Part shown: one piece after another, positions 32,815 through 44,260 of the stretch
Numbering within the stretch: the stretch's first letter is position 1
How the letters are laid out: every line of letters starts with the position of its first letter
Assembly (NCBI RefSeq): GCF_039908635.1
Contig: NZ_CP150918.1
Span: forward strand, 1 to 64,000
Direction: 5' to 3'
From: Pseudomonas purpurea
Lineage (GTDB): Bacteria > Pseudomonadota > Gammaproteobacteria > Pseudomonadales > Pseudomonadaceae
Length of the DNA stretch: 64,000 nucleotides
Translations under genes and position numbers: made by a program
Notes under the pieces: model-generated
What the model was told of the DNA's origin: nothing
The model's input: only the letters and a program-made list of their open reading frames with translations
Database searches by the model: none

Positions 32815-32815
<1 letters not shown>
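32003..32815 (-). CDS. trpA: Tryptophan synthase alpha subunit
   Basis: 270 residues, cleaving indole-3-glycerol phosphate to indole and glyceraldehyde 3-phosphate. The catalytic Glu ([16 protein letters not shown]) and Asp ([10 protein letters not shown]) are in place, as is the phosphate-binding [11 protein letters not shown]. Its start overlaps the trpB stop by one base (TGATG), so the subunits are coupled. Regulated by TrpI through the trpB promoter. Confidence 0.98.
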
Positions 32816-35049
<2,234 letters not shown>

Positions 35050-35053
<4 letters not shown>

Positions 35054-35376
35054 TCGCCACGTTTGCACAGCAAGTACGCGGCCAGCAAGCCCAGCGCACC
35101 GACCGCCACGCCGGCCGTGGTCCATGGGTGTTCCTGGGCGTAGTCGCGGGTGGCGATCCCGGTTTCACGGGTTTTGACTTTGACTTCTTCGTACGCATCG
35201 CTGAGCAGGTGACGCGAGTGTCTCAGCGCGTTTTCGGCGTTGCTTTTCAGGGCCTTGAGGGTTTTGCGCGACTCGTCCGAGGCGTCGTCTTTCAGGCTTT
35301 CCAACGACTTGAGCAGACTCTCGATCTCGGCTTCCATGCTTTGCAATGAGGCTTTGCGTAACGAGGTGTTGGCCAT
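35050..35376 (-). CDS. DUF883 (ElaB/YqjD-type) membrane protein
   Basis: 108 residues. An amphipathic, highly charged N-terminal helix region (about 10-75, rich in [11 protein letters not shown] repeats) is followed by a C-terminal membrane segment ([15 protein letters not shown]) and CKRGD. This layout is the ElaB/YqjD/DUF883 family of ribosome-associated, inner-membrane stress proteins. The stop overlaps the trpI stop by 4 bases, convergently. Confidence 0.9.
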
Positions 35377-35531
35377 GGTGGCTCTCCTGCATTGTTGATG
35401 AGTAGCGTGTGTTGATTGGGACTCCAGCGCTTCTGGAAAGTGCAGTAAATCTGAATATGCAGTCGGAGCAGCTGCCTCAAGTCATGAGAAAAATCACTGC
35501 TAGGCTGTAATCAGTACTCAAGGAGAACGCC

Positions 35532-35747
35532 ATGACTGACCATCACACTTACAAGAAAGTCGAACTCGTTGGCTCGTCCCCCACCAGCATTGAAGACGCC
35601 ATCAACAACGCCCTGGCCGAGGCCAGCAAAAGCATCAAGCACCTGGAGTGGTTCGAGGTCACCGAAACCCGCGGGCACATCAAGGACGGCAAGGCCGCGC
35701 ACTTCCAGGTGACGCTCAAAGTCGGCTTCCGGATTGCCAATAGCTGA
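35532..35747 (+). CDS. Dodecin family flavin-binding protein
   Basis: 71 residues, the normal dodecin length. HTYKKVELVGSSPTSIEDAI and LEWFEVTETRGHIKD, with the Trp that stacks on flavin, match the family. Dodecins form dodecamers that store or scavenge flavins. The AAGGAGAA SD lies 6-8 bases before the ATG. A 7-bp inverted repeat (TTGCCAT/ATGGCAA, 35784-35802) follows and may be a weak terminator. Confidence 0.93.
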   Translation: MTDHHTYKKVELVGSSPTSIEDAINNALAEASKSIKHLEWFEVTETRGHIKDGKAAHFQVTLKVGFRIANS

Positions 35748-35879
35748 GCTTGAGCTAGGCTTCTGAACTTGTACGCTGGCCGATTGCCATAGGAAATGGC
35801 AAAGCGCTACATCCTCTTGGGTGCCAGACGCTCAAGTGCTTACGCTGACCCCTTTTGATCCGACCAGGGAATGTGACCG

Positions 35880-36104
35880 ATGAAGAAATTTATTTTAGCG
35901 GTAGGTTTGTTGAGCATTGCGGGAACGGCCCTTGCGGGAGGCAAGTCCTGCGAAGAGCTGAAAAGCGAAATCGCAGCGAAACTCGATGCCAAACACGTTT
36001 CAGGTTATTCGCTGGAAATCGTCGATAAAGGCGCGGCAGCGAGTGGCAAAGTGGTCGGCAAGTGCGAGGCAGGCCAAAAGGTGATCGTCTACAAGCGCGG
36101 TTGA
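35880..36104 (+). CDS. Exported DUF1161 protein
   Basis: 74 residues with a signal peptide (MKKFILAVGLLSIAGTALA) and a short mature part with two Cys and the pattern SCEELKSEIAAKLDAKHVSG...VVGKCEAG. It matches DUF1161, a family of tiny secreted proteins of unknown function. A paralogue, broken by a frameshift, lies 2 kb downstream at 38091-38325. A strong terminator follows. Confidence 0.87.
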   Translation: MKKFILAVGLLSIAGTALAGGKSCEELKSEIAAKLDAKHVSGYSLEIVDKGAAASGKVVGKCEAGQKVIVYKRG

Positions 36105-36118
36105 TCCCTTGCAGACGT

Positions 36119-36147
36119 AAAGCCGACGCGAAGGCGTCGGCTTTTTC
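36119..36147 (+). terminator. Rho-independent terminator after the DUF1161 gene
   Basis: Stem AAAGCCGACGC/GCGTCGGCTTT with a GAAG loop, then a short T-run. It lies 15 bases after the stop and 18 before the end of the convergent gene, and can work in both directions. Confidence 0.9.
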
Positions 36148-36165
36148 ATGGGCGCGGTTTGAGGG

Positions 36166-37167
36166 TCAGCCCTTCATGACCTGTGCCAGCAGCTCGTAGG
36201 AATGCAGGCGGTCGGCGTGTTCGTACAAATCGCAGGTGAAGATCAACTCGTCGGCGCCGGTCTGCTCGATCAGCACCTCCAGTTTCGCGCGTATCTTCGC
36301 CGGGCTGCCGACCATCGCCAGGCCCAGGAAATCGCCAACGGCTTGCTTCTCGTGAGGCAGCCACAGGCCATCCATGGATTTCACCGGAGGACGTTGAACC
36401 AGGCTGTGGCCGCGCATCAGCGCGAGAATCCGTTGGTAGACCGACGTCGCCAGGTAATCGGCTTGCTCGTCGGTATCGGCAGCGACCAGCGGGACGCCGA
36501 GCATCACGTAGGGCTTATCCAGCACGGCCGAAGGCTTGAAGTGATTGCGATACACCCGAATCGCTTCGTGCATGTAACGCGGTGCGAAATGTGAGGCGAA
36601 GGCGTAAGGCAAACCGCGTTCGCCGGCCAGTTGGGCGCTGAACAGGCTGGAGCCCAGCAGCCAGACCGGCACGTTGGTGCCGGTGCCGGGCATGGCAATA
36701 ATTCGCTGGTCGGGTGTGCGTGGGCCGAGGTAGCGCACCAGTTCGGCGACGTCTTCGGGGAAATCATCGGCGCTGCCGGAGCGTTCGCGGCGCAAGGCGC
36801 GGGCGGTCATCTGGTCGGAACCCGGCGCACGGCCCAGGCCGAGGTCGATCCGGCCGGGATAAAGGCTTTCCAGGGTGCCGAACTGCTCAGCGATCACCAG
36901 GGGCGCATGGTTGGGCAGCATTACGCCGCCGGAGCCGACACGAATGCTCGACGTCCCGCCGGCCAGGTAACCGAGCAGCACGGAGGTTGCGGAGCTGGCG
37001 ATGCCGTCCATGTTGTGGTGTTCGGCCACCCAGAAGCGGTTATAGCCCCACTTCTCGACGTGCTGCGCCAGGTCCAGCGAGTTGCGCAGCGACTGCGCGG
37101 GGCTGCCGTTCTCGCGAACGGGCACAAGGTCCAGGGTCGAGAACTTGATAGCGGACAGTGGTTTCAT
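36166..37167 (-). CDS. LLM-class flavin-dependent oxidoreductase
   Basis: 333 residues, luciferase-like TIM barrel using F420-independent FMN chemistry in this subgroup. It begins [17 protein letters not shown] and has [18 protein letters not shown], a loop common in this MsnO8-like subgroup, then [15 protein letters not shown]. Substrate unknown. ATG at 37167; the frame extends upstream without support. Located between DUF1161 and the divergent OsmC gene. Confidence 0.9.
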   Translation of the reverse strand: MKPLSAIKFSTLDLVPVRENGSPAQSLRNSLDLAQHVEKWGYNRFWVAEHHNMDGIASSATSVLLGYLAGGTSSIRVGSGGVMLPNHAPLVIAEQFGTLESLYPGRIDLGLGRAPGSDQMTARALRRERSGSADDFPEDVAELVRYLGPRTPDQRIIAMPGTGTNVPVWLLGSSLFSAQLAGERGLPYAFASHFAPRYMHEAIRVYRNHFKPSAVLDKPYVMLGVPLVAADTDEQADYLATSVYQRILALMRGHSLVQRPPVKSMDGLWLPHEKQAVGDFLGLAMVGSPAKIRAKLEVLIEQTGADELIFTCDLYEHADRLHSYELLAQVMKG

Positions 37168-37408
37168 AAGCCTGCTTCTCCAAGGGGTACGCAGGCTTTT
37201 CTCATGAGCGAAAACCTGCCGAATGCGTAAGCGTGTTCTATGCAATGTGGGCATATACCCGAGTTTCAATAGCAGACCTGAATTTGCCTACCAGATAAGC
37301 GGTTCTATCCGTCATGCGGAACGTTGCCCGGCCTTCTATCCTCAAAACCCTTGGCAACCGAAAACCATGCAGGCGCGACCCTTCGCGCCAGCGCTTGAGG
37401 AGGCACAG

Positions 37409-37840
37409 ATGAGCATCAAGAAGAAAGCATCGGCGCATTGGGAAGGTGATCTGAAAACCGGGATTGGTTCGATTTCCACCGAAACCGGCGTACTCCGGGA
37501 TGCGCCCTACGGCTTCAAGGCCCGATTCGAGGGCGGCAAGGGCACCAACCCTGAGGAACTGATCGGCGCGGCCCATGCCGGCTGTTTCTCCATGGCCTTT
37601 TCGATGATTCTCGGCGATGCCGGCCTCAAGGCCGACAGCATCGATACTCACGCCGAAGTCACGCTGGACCAGGTGGACGGTGGTTTTGCGATCACCGCCG
37701 TGCACCTGATTCTCAAGGCAAAAATCCCCGGCGCTACTCAGCAGCAATTCGAAGAACTGAGCAAAAAAGCCAAGGAAGGCTGCCCGGTTTCCAAGGTGCT
37801 GAACGCCAAAATCAGCTTGGACGCCACGTTGGTCAGCTGA
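37409..37840 (+). CDS. OsmC-family peroxiredoxin
   Basis: 143 residues, reducing organic hydroperoxides with paired cysteines. The peroxidatic Cys is in LIGAAHAGCFSMAFSM and the resolving one in CPVSKVLNAKI, both at the usual positions. The start MSIKKKASAHWEGDLKTG with GAGGAGG upstream is the family N-terminus. OsmC proper rather than OhrA is favoured by this start. Confidence 0.93.
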   Translation: MSIKKKASAHWEGDLKTGIGSISTETGVLRDAPYGFKARFEGGKGTNPEELIGAAHAGCFSMAFSMILGDAGLKADSIDTHAEVTLDQVDGGFAITAVHLILKAKIPGATQQQFEELSKKAKEGCPVSKVLNAKISLDATLVS

Positions 37841-37880
37841 TTTTTTTCAGGTTTGATCAGGCGCTGAATGCACTGGCGCC

Positions 37881-37947
37881 TTCGCGAACAGGCTCGCCCC
37901 CACAATTGGAATGTATTTCAAATGTGGGGGCGAGCCTGCTCGCGAAA
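37881..37947. repeat. REP doublet, TTCGCGARCAGGCTCGCCCCCACA type
   Basis: Two 24-bp inverted units (37881-37904 and 37923-37946) with an 18-base spacer. This is a REP family different from the GTGGCGAGGGAGC type elsewhere in the window. It may also act as a transcript-stabilising hairpin after osmC. Confidence 0.88.
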
Positions 37948-38090
37948 GCTATCAGGTAAGCGACACAATCCCAACGGCTAAACATGAGGGTTGTGAGCGA
38001 TGTCAGAACTCGCTGGGTGAAACTGTGGTCGAATAAGTGACAGCAGCTTCAGCGCATGACTGTGCGCGCTGCCTCAAGGGAGCTTCAACC

Positions 38091-38325
38091 ATGAAACGTT
38101 TTGCCTTGGCGATTATCTGCAGTGCGCTGGCCACGTCGGCCCTGGCGGCGCCAAAGCCGTGTGAAGAACTCAAGGCCGAGATCGAAGCCAAGATCCAGGG
38201 CCCAGGGCGTTACGTCCTATACCCTGGAGGTTGTCACCAATGATGAAGTGCACGATCAGAACATGGTGGTCGGCACCTGCGAAAACGGCACCAAGAAAAT
38301 CATCTACCAGAAAAACGACAGCTGA
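38091..38325 (+). pseudogene. DUF1161 gene, frameshifted by one extra G
   Basis: The ATG at 38091 opens a signal peptide (MKRFALAIICSALATSALA) and the DUF1161 start KPCEELKAEIEAKIQ, then at about 38198-38200 the frame shifts. The next frame continues with VTSYTLEVVTNDEVHDQ, MVVGTCENGTKKIIYQKNDS to the stop. Removing one G from the GGGCCC at 38198 restores a 77-residue protein parallel to the intact paralogue at 35880-36104. A sequencing error is as likely as real decay. Confidence 0.8.
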
Positions 38326-38331
38326 TTCGCC

Positions 38332-38751
38332 TTACGGCACGCAATTGATCTGCCGTTCTTCGGCGACGATTTCACGTTTGGCGTTGTACAGCCGGGCGCT
38401 CGGGGTGAAGGACAGTGAGCGGGCTTCAAGCCGATAACGCTGGCCCGCCTCGAAGTGGTCGTAGCGCAGGGTCATGTAGCACAGCCGCTCCTGCGGGTCG
38501 GTGTTCATGGCCAGGCCACCGCCGAAGATTTCGAAGTCGAAACGAACCGTCAGTTCATGGCTGCCGGGCGTGACCTGGAAAAACCGTCCGTCACGCTGCG
38601 GCTTATTGTCCAGGCGCTCGGCCATCAGCACCTTGCCACCGGGTGTCGGCATGGCGAAGTCGACCCATGCCATGTTCGGGTTGACGTCCGGTAACGGGGT
38701 CGCACAGGCCGCGAGTGAGCTGACAGCGAGTAACAGCAGAGTCTTGCGCAT
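38332..38751 (-). CDS. Small lipoprotein, tandem copy A
   Basis: 139 residues with a lipoprotein signal peptide (MRKTLLLLAVSSLAAC, lipobox LAAC). The C-terminal half (GSHELTVRFDF, LRYDHFEAGQRYRLEARS, ARLYNAKREIVAEE) is repeated in the next gene upstream, showing a tandem duplication. Function unknown; no family recognised. A second in-frame ATG at about 38772 would add seven residues but breaks the signal peptide pattern. Confidence 0.72.
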   Translation of the reverse strand: MRKTLLLLAVSSLAACATPLPDVNPNMAWVDFAMPTPGGKVLMAERLDNKPQRDGRFFQVTPGSHELTVRFDFEIFGGGLAMNTDPQERLCYMTLRYDHFEAGQRYRLEARSLSFTPSARLYNAKREIVAEERQINCVP

Positions 38752-38791
38752 GATGTTTTTCCGAGCGGTCATGCGCTCAGCATAGCGCCGA

Positions 38792-39205
38792 TCAGCTGCG
38801 CTGGCAGCCGGCCGGTTGTCCTTGCCCCACCACTTTATGTTGTTGATCGTAGAGCCGGATCGATGGTCGCCAGCCAATGTGGGCGGCATGCAATTGGTAG
38901 CGCTCACCTGCATTGAATGCCTCGAAACGCACCTTCAACTGACAATCGCGCCATAACGGCTCGGTGTCCGGGCCGATGTTGGTCGGTTCCACCGTGAACT
39001 GGTAGCGCACCTTCAGCGCGTGGCTGCCAGGCTGGACTTCGAAATAGCGGTCATCGGCTACGGTTTTATCGTCGACTTCCAGTGCGAGCAGCGTCGTGTC
39101 TCGGTGGTGCTTGAGGTCGATCCAGGCTTGCGCCGGGTCGTGGGCGGGCAATCCGGCACAGCCTGCCACCAGCAGCAGTCCCGTAGTCAGCATGAACGCA
39201 CGCAT
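38792..39205 (-). CDS. Small lipoprotein, tandem copy B
   Basis: 137 residues, signal peptide with lipobox LVAGC. Paralogous to the preceding gene: GSHALKVRYQF, VRFEAFNAGERYQLHAAH and SIRLYDQQHKVVGQ parallel copy A. The two probably form a minus-strand pair. Function unknown. Confidence 0.72.
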   Translation of the reverse strand: MRAFMLTTGLLLVAGCAGLPAHDPAQAWIDLKHHRDTTLLALEVDDKTVADDRYFEVQPGSHALKVRYQFTVEPTNIGPDTEPLWRDCQLKVRFEAFNAGERYQLHAAHIGWRPSIRLYDQQHKVVGQGQPAGCQRS

Positions 39206-39264
39206 AGCGAAGCTCCAGACAGGCGAGATAGTCTTGCAATCAGACACTCACAGGATGATTCGAT

Positions 39265-40342
39265 TTGGATAGGCTGCGTAGGAGCCATGGGTTACTTGAT
39301 CGCGTTTTGCGGGTTTTGTTTCCGGGTGTGGTGTTTTTGGTGCTCAACGGTTGCACCAGCGTCAGCTATTACAGCCAGTTGGCCAGCGGGCAATGGCAGT
39401 TGTTGCGGGCGCGTGAGCCGGTGAGCGAGGTCATCGCCGACCCGACGCGCGACGCCACCCTGCGCGCCCATCTGGCCCAATCGCAAAAGGCCCGGACCTT
39501 TGCCAGCCAGCAACTGCACCTGCCGGACAACAAGAGTTATCGCCTGTACGCCGACATCGGCCGACCGTTCGTGGTGTGGAATGTGTTTGCCACGCCGGAG
39601 TTTTCCCTCAAGCCGCTCAACCATTGTTTCCCTGTCGCCGGGTGCGTGGCCCTACCGCGGTTACTACAGCCAGGGCGCGGCGCGAGGTGAGGCGGCGTTG
39701 CAGCGCCAGCAGGGCATGGACGTGTCGATTGGTGGCGTGGAAGCCTATTCGACCCTGGGCTGGTTCAATGACCCCATCATGAGTTCAATGATGAGCTGGG
39801 GCGACGAGCGCCTGGCCACGCTGATATTTCATGAGCTGGCGCATCAGCGGTTTTATGTGAAGGACGACACCGAGTTCAACGAATCTTTCGCCACTTTCGT
39901 CGAACAGGAGGGCACTCGCCAATGGCGCACGGCGCGCGGGTTGCCACCGGCCAGCAAGGCGCTGGTGCAGCAACGTACTCAATTCATCGGGTTGTTGCTG
40001 GACACCCGCGTACGGCTTGAACAGCTATACGCCCTGTCCCTGCCGGCCGAACAGATGCGCGTGCGCAAAGCCGCCGAGTTCGAACGTTTGCGCCGCGACT
40101 ACCGAACCCTGCGCGACAGCCAGTGGGCCGGCGACACGCGTTTTGATGCCTGGATCAATGCACCGCTGAACAACGCCCGGTTGTTGCCGTTCGGGTTGTA
40201 TGACCAATGGGTGCCGGCGTTTGCCGCGTTGTTCAAGCAGGTAGATGGGGATTGGGGGCAGTTTTATGCGGCGGTCGAGACGTTGGGCGCGTTGCCCGTA
40301 GAACAACGCAAGGCAGCGTTGAAGGTGTTGGCAAACAAGTAA
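39265..40342 (+). pseudogene. Aminopeptidase (PF10023-type), frameshifted by one extra C
   Basis: The first frame gives a lipoprotein-like start (LFPGVVFLVLNGCTSVSYYSQ) and runs to LNHCFPVAGCVA, then loses homology at 39650-39652. The next frame continues YRGYYSQGAARGEAA and on to the zinc motif IFHELAHQRF (HELAH) and ESFATFVEQEG, to 40342. Deleting one C from GGCCC restores the protein. The start is uncertain: TTG at 39265 has AGGA about 10 bases upstream, and a missing G after ATG 39288 is another option. As read it is broken; error or real decay are both possible. Confidence 0.72.
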
Positions 40343-40344
40343 CC

Positions 40345-40477
40345 CTGTGGCGAGGGAGCTTGCTCCCGCTCGGCTGCGCAGCAGTCGTAAACCTGCGGAT
40401 GCGGTCAAGCTGAAAAATCGCGCCGCATGACTTCCGGGCCGCTTCGCGCCCCAGCGGGAGCAAGCTCCCTCGCCACC
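40345..40477. repeat. REP doublet (REPIN), GTGGCGAGGGAGCTTGCTCCC type
   Basis: Inverted units at 40346-40368 and 40455-40477 flank a variable spacer. It fills the convergent gap between the aminopeptidase gene and the HAD phosphatase gene. Third member of this family in the window. Confidence 0.9.
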
Positions 40478-40492
40478 AAAGCAGACCAGCCA

Positions 40493-41143
40493 CTAACCCC
40501 GCAAAAACGCCTGATGCAACTCGGTCAATGTCTCGAAGTGATACGCCGGGGCTTCTGCGTTCAATTCTTCGTGGCTGCCGAAGCCATAACCCACTGCGGC
40601 GGCATCCAGACCATTGCGCTTGGCGCCGATCAAGTCGTGTTTACGGTCGCCGATCATCAGCGTGGTGGCCGGGTCCAGTCGTTCTTCGCTCAATAAATGA
40701 GCAATCAGCTCGACCTTATCGGTGCGAGTGCCGTCCAGTTCGCTGCCGTAGATCACCTTGAAGTGCCGATCAAAACCGAAGTGCCGGGCAATTTCCCGTG
40801 CGTAGATCCAGGGTTTTGACGTCGCGATGTACAGCTGTCGCCCTTGCCCGCCGAGGGTTTCCAGCAGCGGCGTGACACCGTCGAACACGCGGTTTTCATA
40901 CAGCCCGGTGACTTTGAAGCGCTCACGGTAGAAGTTCACCGCTTCCCAGGCCTTGGCCTCGTCGAAGTCGTAGAACTGCATAAAGGCTTGCAGCAGCGGC
41001 GGGCCGATGAAGTGTTCGAGTTTGCTCAGGTCGGGCTCGTCGATCCCCAGTTTGCTCAAGGCGTACTGGATCGAACGGGTGATGCCCTCACGCGGGTCGG
41101 TCAGGGTGCCATCGAGGTCGAATAAAACGGTTTGGTAATGCAT
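40493..41143 (-). CDS. HAD-family phosphatase, phosphoglycolate phosphatase-like
   Basis: 216 residues. The nucleophile motif VLFDLDGTLTD is at the N-terminus, IATSKPW is motif II, and the late motif MIGDRKHDLIGAKRNG is near the end; the cap is helical. In other bacteria similar proteins act on phosphoglycolate or nucleotides, which cannot be told here. Start at 41143, 6 bases after AGGA; the nearby ATG at 41149 is too close to the SD. Confidence 0.88.
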   Translation of the reverse strand: MHYQTVLFDLDGTLTDPREGITRSIQYALSKLGIDEPDLSKLEHFIGPPLLQAFMQFYDFDEAKAWEAVNFYRERFKVTGLYENRVFDGVTPLLETLGGQGRQLYIATSKPWIYAREIARHFGFDRHFKVIYGSELDGTRTDKVELIAHLLSEERLDPATTLMIGDRKHDLIGAKRNGLDAAAVGYGFGSHEELNAEAPAYHFETLTELHQAFLRG

Positions 41144-41162
41144 GAACATTCCTGAATAAGAG

Positions 41163-41708
41163 TCAGAGCCGGTCGTAGCCTTCGGCCAGATGCAGGTCTT
41201 TGAGCTTCACGTAGTTGGCCGCGCTGTAGGTGAAAAACGCCCGCTCCTTGTCAGTCAGCGTACGAACCTGTTTTACCGGGCTGCCGACATAGAGGAAACC
41301 ACTTTCCAGGCGTTTGCCCGGTGGCACCAGGCTACCCGCGCCAATGATTACGTCGTCTTCGACCACCGCACCGTCCATGACGATGCTGCCCATGCCGATC
41401 AGGATCCGGTTGCCGACAGTACAGCCGTGCAGCATGACTTTGTGGGCGATGGTCACGTCATCGCCGATCAGCAGCGGGAAACCGTCCGGGTTGAAGGGGC
41501 CGGCGTGGGTGATGTGCAGTACGCAGCCATCCTGCACGCTGGTGCGTTGGCCGATGCGGATGCGGTGCATGTCGCCGCGGATGACCGTCAGCGGCCAGAC
41601 CGAGCTGTCGGCGCCTATTTCGACGTCGCCGATCACCACCGCGGAGCCGTCGACAAAGGCGCCTTTGCCAAGCTTGGGGGTGTGGTTCTGGTACTTGCGA
41701 AGGGACAC
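41163..41708 (-). CDS. Gamma-class carbonic anhydrase-like protein
   Basis: 181 residues, left-handed beta-helix of hexapeptide repeats (VVIGDVEIG, VWPLTVIRGD, CVLHITH, VTIAHKVMLHGC). The three His ligands of the gamma class (HITH, AHKVMLHG) are present, as in YrdA-like enzymes. A GTG start at 41708 follows GAGAG; the frame is open further upstream. It is divergent from prlC and follows the HAD gene. Confidence 0.9.
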   Translation of the reverse strand: MSLRKYQNHTPKLGKGAFVDGSAVVIGDVEIGADSSVWPLTVIRGDMHRIRIGQRTSVQDGCVLHITHAGPFNPDGFPLLIGDDVTIAHKVMLHGCTVGNRILIGMGSIVMDGAVVEDDVIIGAGSLVPPGKRLESGFLYVGSPVKQVRTLTDKERAFFTYSAANYVKLKDLHLAEGYDRL

Positions 41709-41797
41709 GATAGGCTCTCTCTCTGTTGCTGATAGCTGCGGTGAGCGTCGATTGTAATTAAGATGGCTGCATGTTTCTTCCAGCCAAGGTGCCAACC

Positions 41798-43850
41798 GTG
41801 AGCGTGAACAACCCTCTTTTGCAGCCCTACGACCTGCCGCCGTTCTCGGCGATCCGCGCCGAGCACGTACAACCCGCCATCGAACAGATCCTCGCGGACA
41901 ACCGCACCGCTATCGCCGAGATCCTCAAGACCCAGGGCACGCAGCCTACCTGGGCCGGCCTGGTGCTGGCGATGGACGAGCTCAATGATCGCCTGGGCGC
42001 GGCCTGGAGCCCGGTCAGCCACCTCAATGCCGTGTGCAACAGCGCCGAACTGCGTGAGGCTTACGAGTCCTGCCTGCCGGCACTGAGCGCCTACGCGACT
42101 GAAATGGGCCAGAACCGCGAACTGTTCCAGGCCTATGAAGCCTTGGTAAACAGCGGCGAAGCGGCCGGTTTCGACGTGGCGCAAAACACCATTCTTGAAC
42201 ACGCACTGCGTGACTTCCGTCTGTCGGGTATCGACCTGCCAGAGGCTGAGCAAAAGCGTTACGCCGACGTGCAAAGCAAACTGTCGGAGCTGGGCAGCCA
42301 CTTCTCCAACCAATTGCTCGACGCCACCCAGGCCTGGACCAAGCACGTCACCGATGAAGCCGCCCTCGCCGGCCTGACCGATTCGGCCAAGGCGCAAATG
42401 GCCGCCGCCGCCCAGGCCAAGGACCTGGAAGGCTGGTTGATCAGCCTGGAGTTCCCGAGCTACTACGCGGTGATGACCTACGCCCAGGACCGCGCGCTGC
42501 GCGAAGAAGTCTACGCCGCCTACTGCACCCGTGCGTCGGACCAAGGCCCGAACGCCGGTCAGAACGATAACGGCCCGGTGATGGAAGAAATCCTCGACCT
42601 GCGTCAGGAGCTGGCAAAACTCTTGGGCTTCGCCAGTTTCTCGGAGTTGAGCCTGGCCACCAAAATGGCTGAGTCCAGCGATCAGGTGCTGAGCTTCCTG
42701 CGGGATCTGGCCAAGCGCAGCAAACCTTTTGCCACACAGGACCTGGAACAGCTCAAGGCCTATGCCGCCGAGCAAGGTTGCCCGGACCTGCAAAGCTGGG
42801 ACAGCGGTTTCTACGGCGAAAAACTCCGTGAACAACGCTACAGCGTCGCCCAGGAAGCGCTGCGTGCGTACTTCCCGATCGATAAAGTGCTGAGCGGTCT
42901 GTTCGCCATCGTTCAACGGTTGTACGGCATCGAAATCGCCGAGCAGACCGGTTTCGACACCTGGCACCCGGACGTTCGTCTGTTCGAAATCAAGGAAAAC
43001 GGCCAGCACGTCGGCCGCTTCTTCTTCGACCTGTACGCCCGCGCCAACAAGCGGGGCGGTGCCTGGATGGACGGCGCCCGTGACCGTCGTCGCACCGCTG
43101 CGGGCGTTCTGCAAAGCCCGGTGGCCAACCTGGTCTGCAACTTCACCCCGGCCGACAGCGGCAAGCCTGCCCTGCTGACCCACGATGAAGTCACCACCCT
43201 GTTCCACGAGTTCGGCCATGGCCTGCATCACCTGCTGACCCGCGTCGAGCATGCTGGCGTGTCCGGTATCAACGGCGTGGCCCTGGGACGCGGTCGAGTT
43301 GCCGAGCCAGTTCATGGAAAACTGGTGCTGGGAGCCGGAAGGCCTGGCGCTGATCTCCGGGCATTACGAAACCGGCGAGGCACTGCCCCAGGACCTGCTG
43401 CAAAAAATGCTCGCGGCGAAGAACTTCCAGTCCGGCCTGATGATGGTGCGCCAGCTGGAGTTCTCGATGTTTGACTTCGAGCTGCACGCCACCCACGGCG
43501 ATGGCCGTAGCGTGCTGCAAGTGCTTGAAGGCGTGCGCGACGAAGTCTCGGTGATGCGCCCACCGGCCTACAACCGCTTCCCTAACAGCTTCGCGCACAT
43601 CTTCGCCGGCGGTTATGCGGCGGGTTACTACAGCTACAAATGGGCTGAAGTGCTGTCGGCCGATGCGTTCTCCAAATTTGAGGAAGAAGGCGTGCTCAAC
43701 GCCGCCACCGGTCGCGCATTTCGCGAGGCAATCCTGGCGCGTGGCGGCTCGCAGGAGCCGATGGTGCTGTTCGTCGACTTCCGCGGGCGGGCGCCGTCGA
43801 TTGATGCACTCTTGCGCCACAGCGGCCTCGACGAGGTCGCGGTAGCATGA
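41798..43850 (+). pseudogene. prlC: Oligopeptidase A, frameshifted by one extra C
   Basis: M3-family zinc endopeptidase degrading cytoplasmic peptides. Start GTG at 41798 (SVNNPLLQPYDLPPFSA) with AAGGTG upstream. The first frame contains the zinc motif FHEFGHGLHH and runs to SGINGVA near 43280; the next frame continues WDAVELPSQFMENW, with the third ligand Glu, to the stop at 43850. Removing one C from GGCCC at 43281-43283 restores an unbroken protein of about 683 residues. As written it would be cut short with an aberrant tail to 43474. It overlaps yheV by 4 bases. A sequencing error is suspected. Confidence 0.85.
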
Positions 43851-44134
43851 GTGATGGGCCTGTGATTACCAAAAGACGCTTTATCGCCGGGGCTGTTTGC
43901 CCGGCATGCAGTGAGCCGGACAAGTTGATGATGTGGAGCGAGGACGCCGTACCGCACCGCGAATGCGTGGCCTGCGGTTACTCCGACACGCTCAACGAGC
44001 AAGGGCTGTCCGTGCCCAAGGAATTGGGGACGCGGGTCAATACTTCCGCGTTGAAAGTGCCGGACGCCAAGGTGCAGGCGGTGCAGTTTTTCCCGAACCC
44101 CAAGCTCAAGAAAAAGCCGGACGATCAGGCCTGA
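43847..44134 (+). CDS. yheV: YheV-type zinc-ribbon protein (DUF2387)
   Basis: 95 residues with the zinc-ribbon cysteines CPAC and CVACG, then the conserved Lys/Pro-rich end PNPKLKKKPDDQA. Start overlaps the prlC stop by 4 bases. Function unknown. The stop lies in a 20-bp perfect palindrome (44120-44139) and a hairpin follows. Confidence 0.85.
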   Translation: MSDGPVITKRRFIAGAVCPACSEPDKLMMWSEDAVPHRECVACGYSDTLNEQGLSVPKELGTRVNTSALKVPDAKVQAVQFFPNPKLKKKPDDQA

Positions 44135-44154
44135 TCGTCCACTGCGATGACGCT

Positions 44155-44182
44155 CGCCTTCCTGTCCGATGACAGGAAGGCG
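44155..44182. terminator. Hairpin after yheV, without T-run
   Basis: Perfect 12-bp stem CGCCTTCCTGTC/GACAGGAAGGCG with CGAT loop. No T-tract follows, so it may act as a weak terminator or transcript-end stabiliser. The perfect palindrome GACGATCAGGCCTGATCGTC at 44120-44139, across the yheV stop, adds a second hairpin. Confidence 0.6.
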
Positions 44183-44260
44183 ATAGTTATCTACCACCCT
44201 CTCACGGCGCTTCCTTTTTAGGCTGACGACTTGTTTCAGCCTCTATTCAAGGAAGACGTG

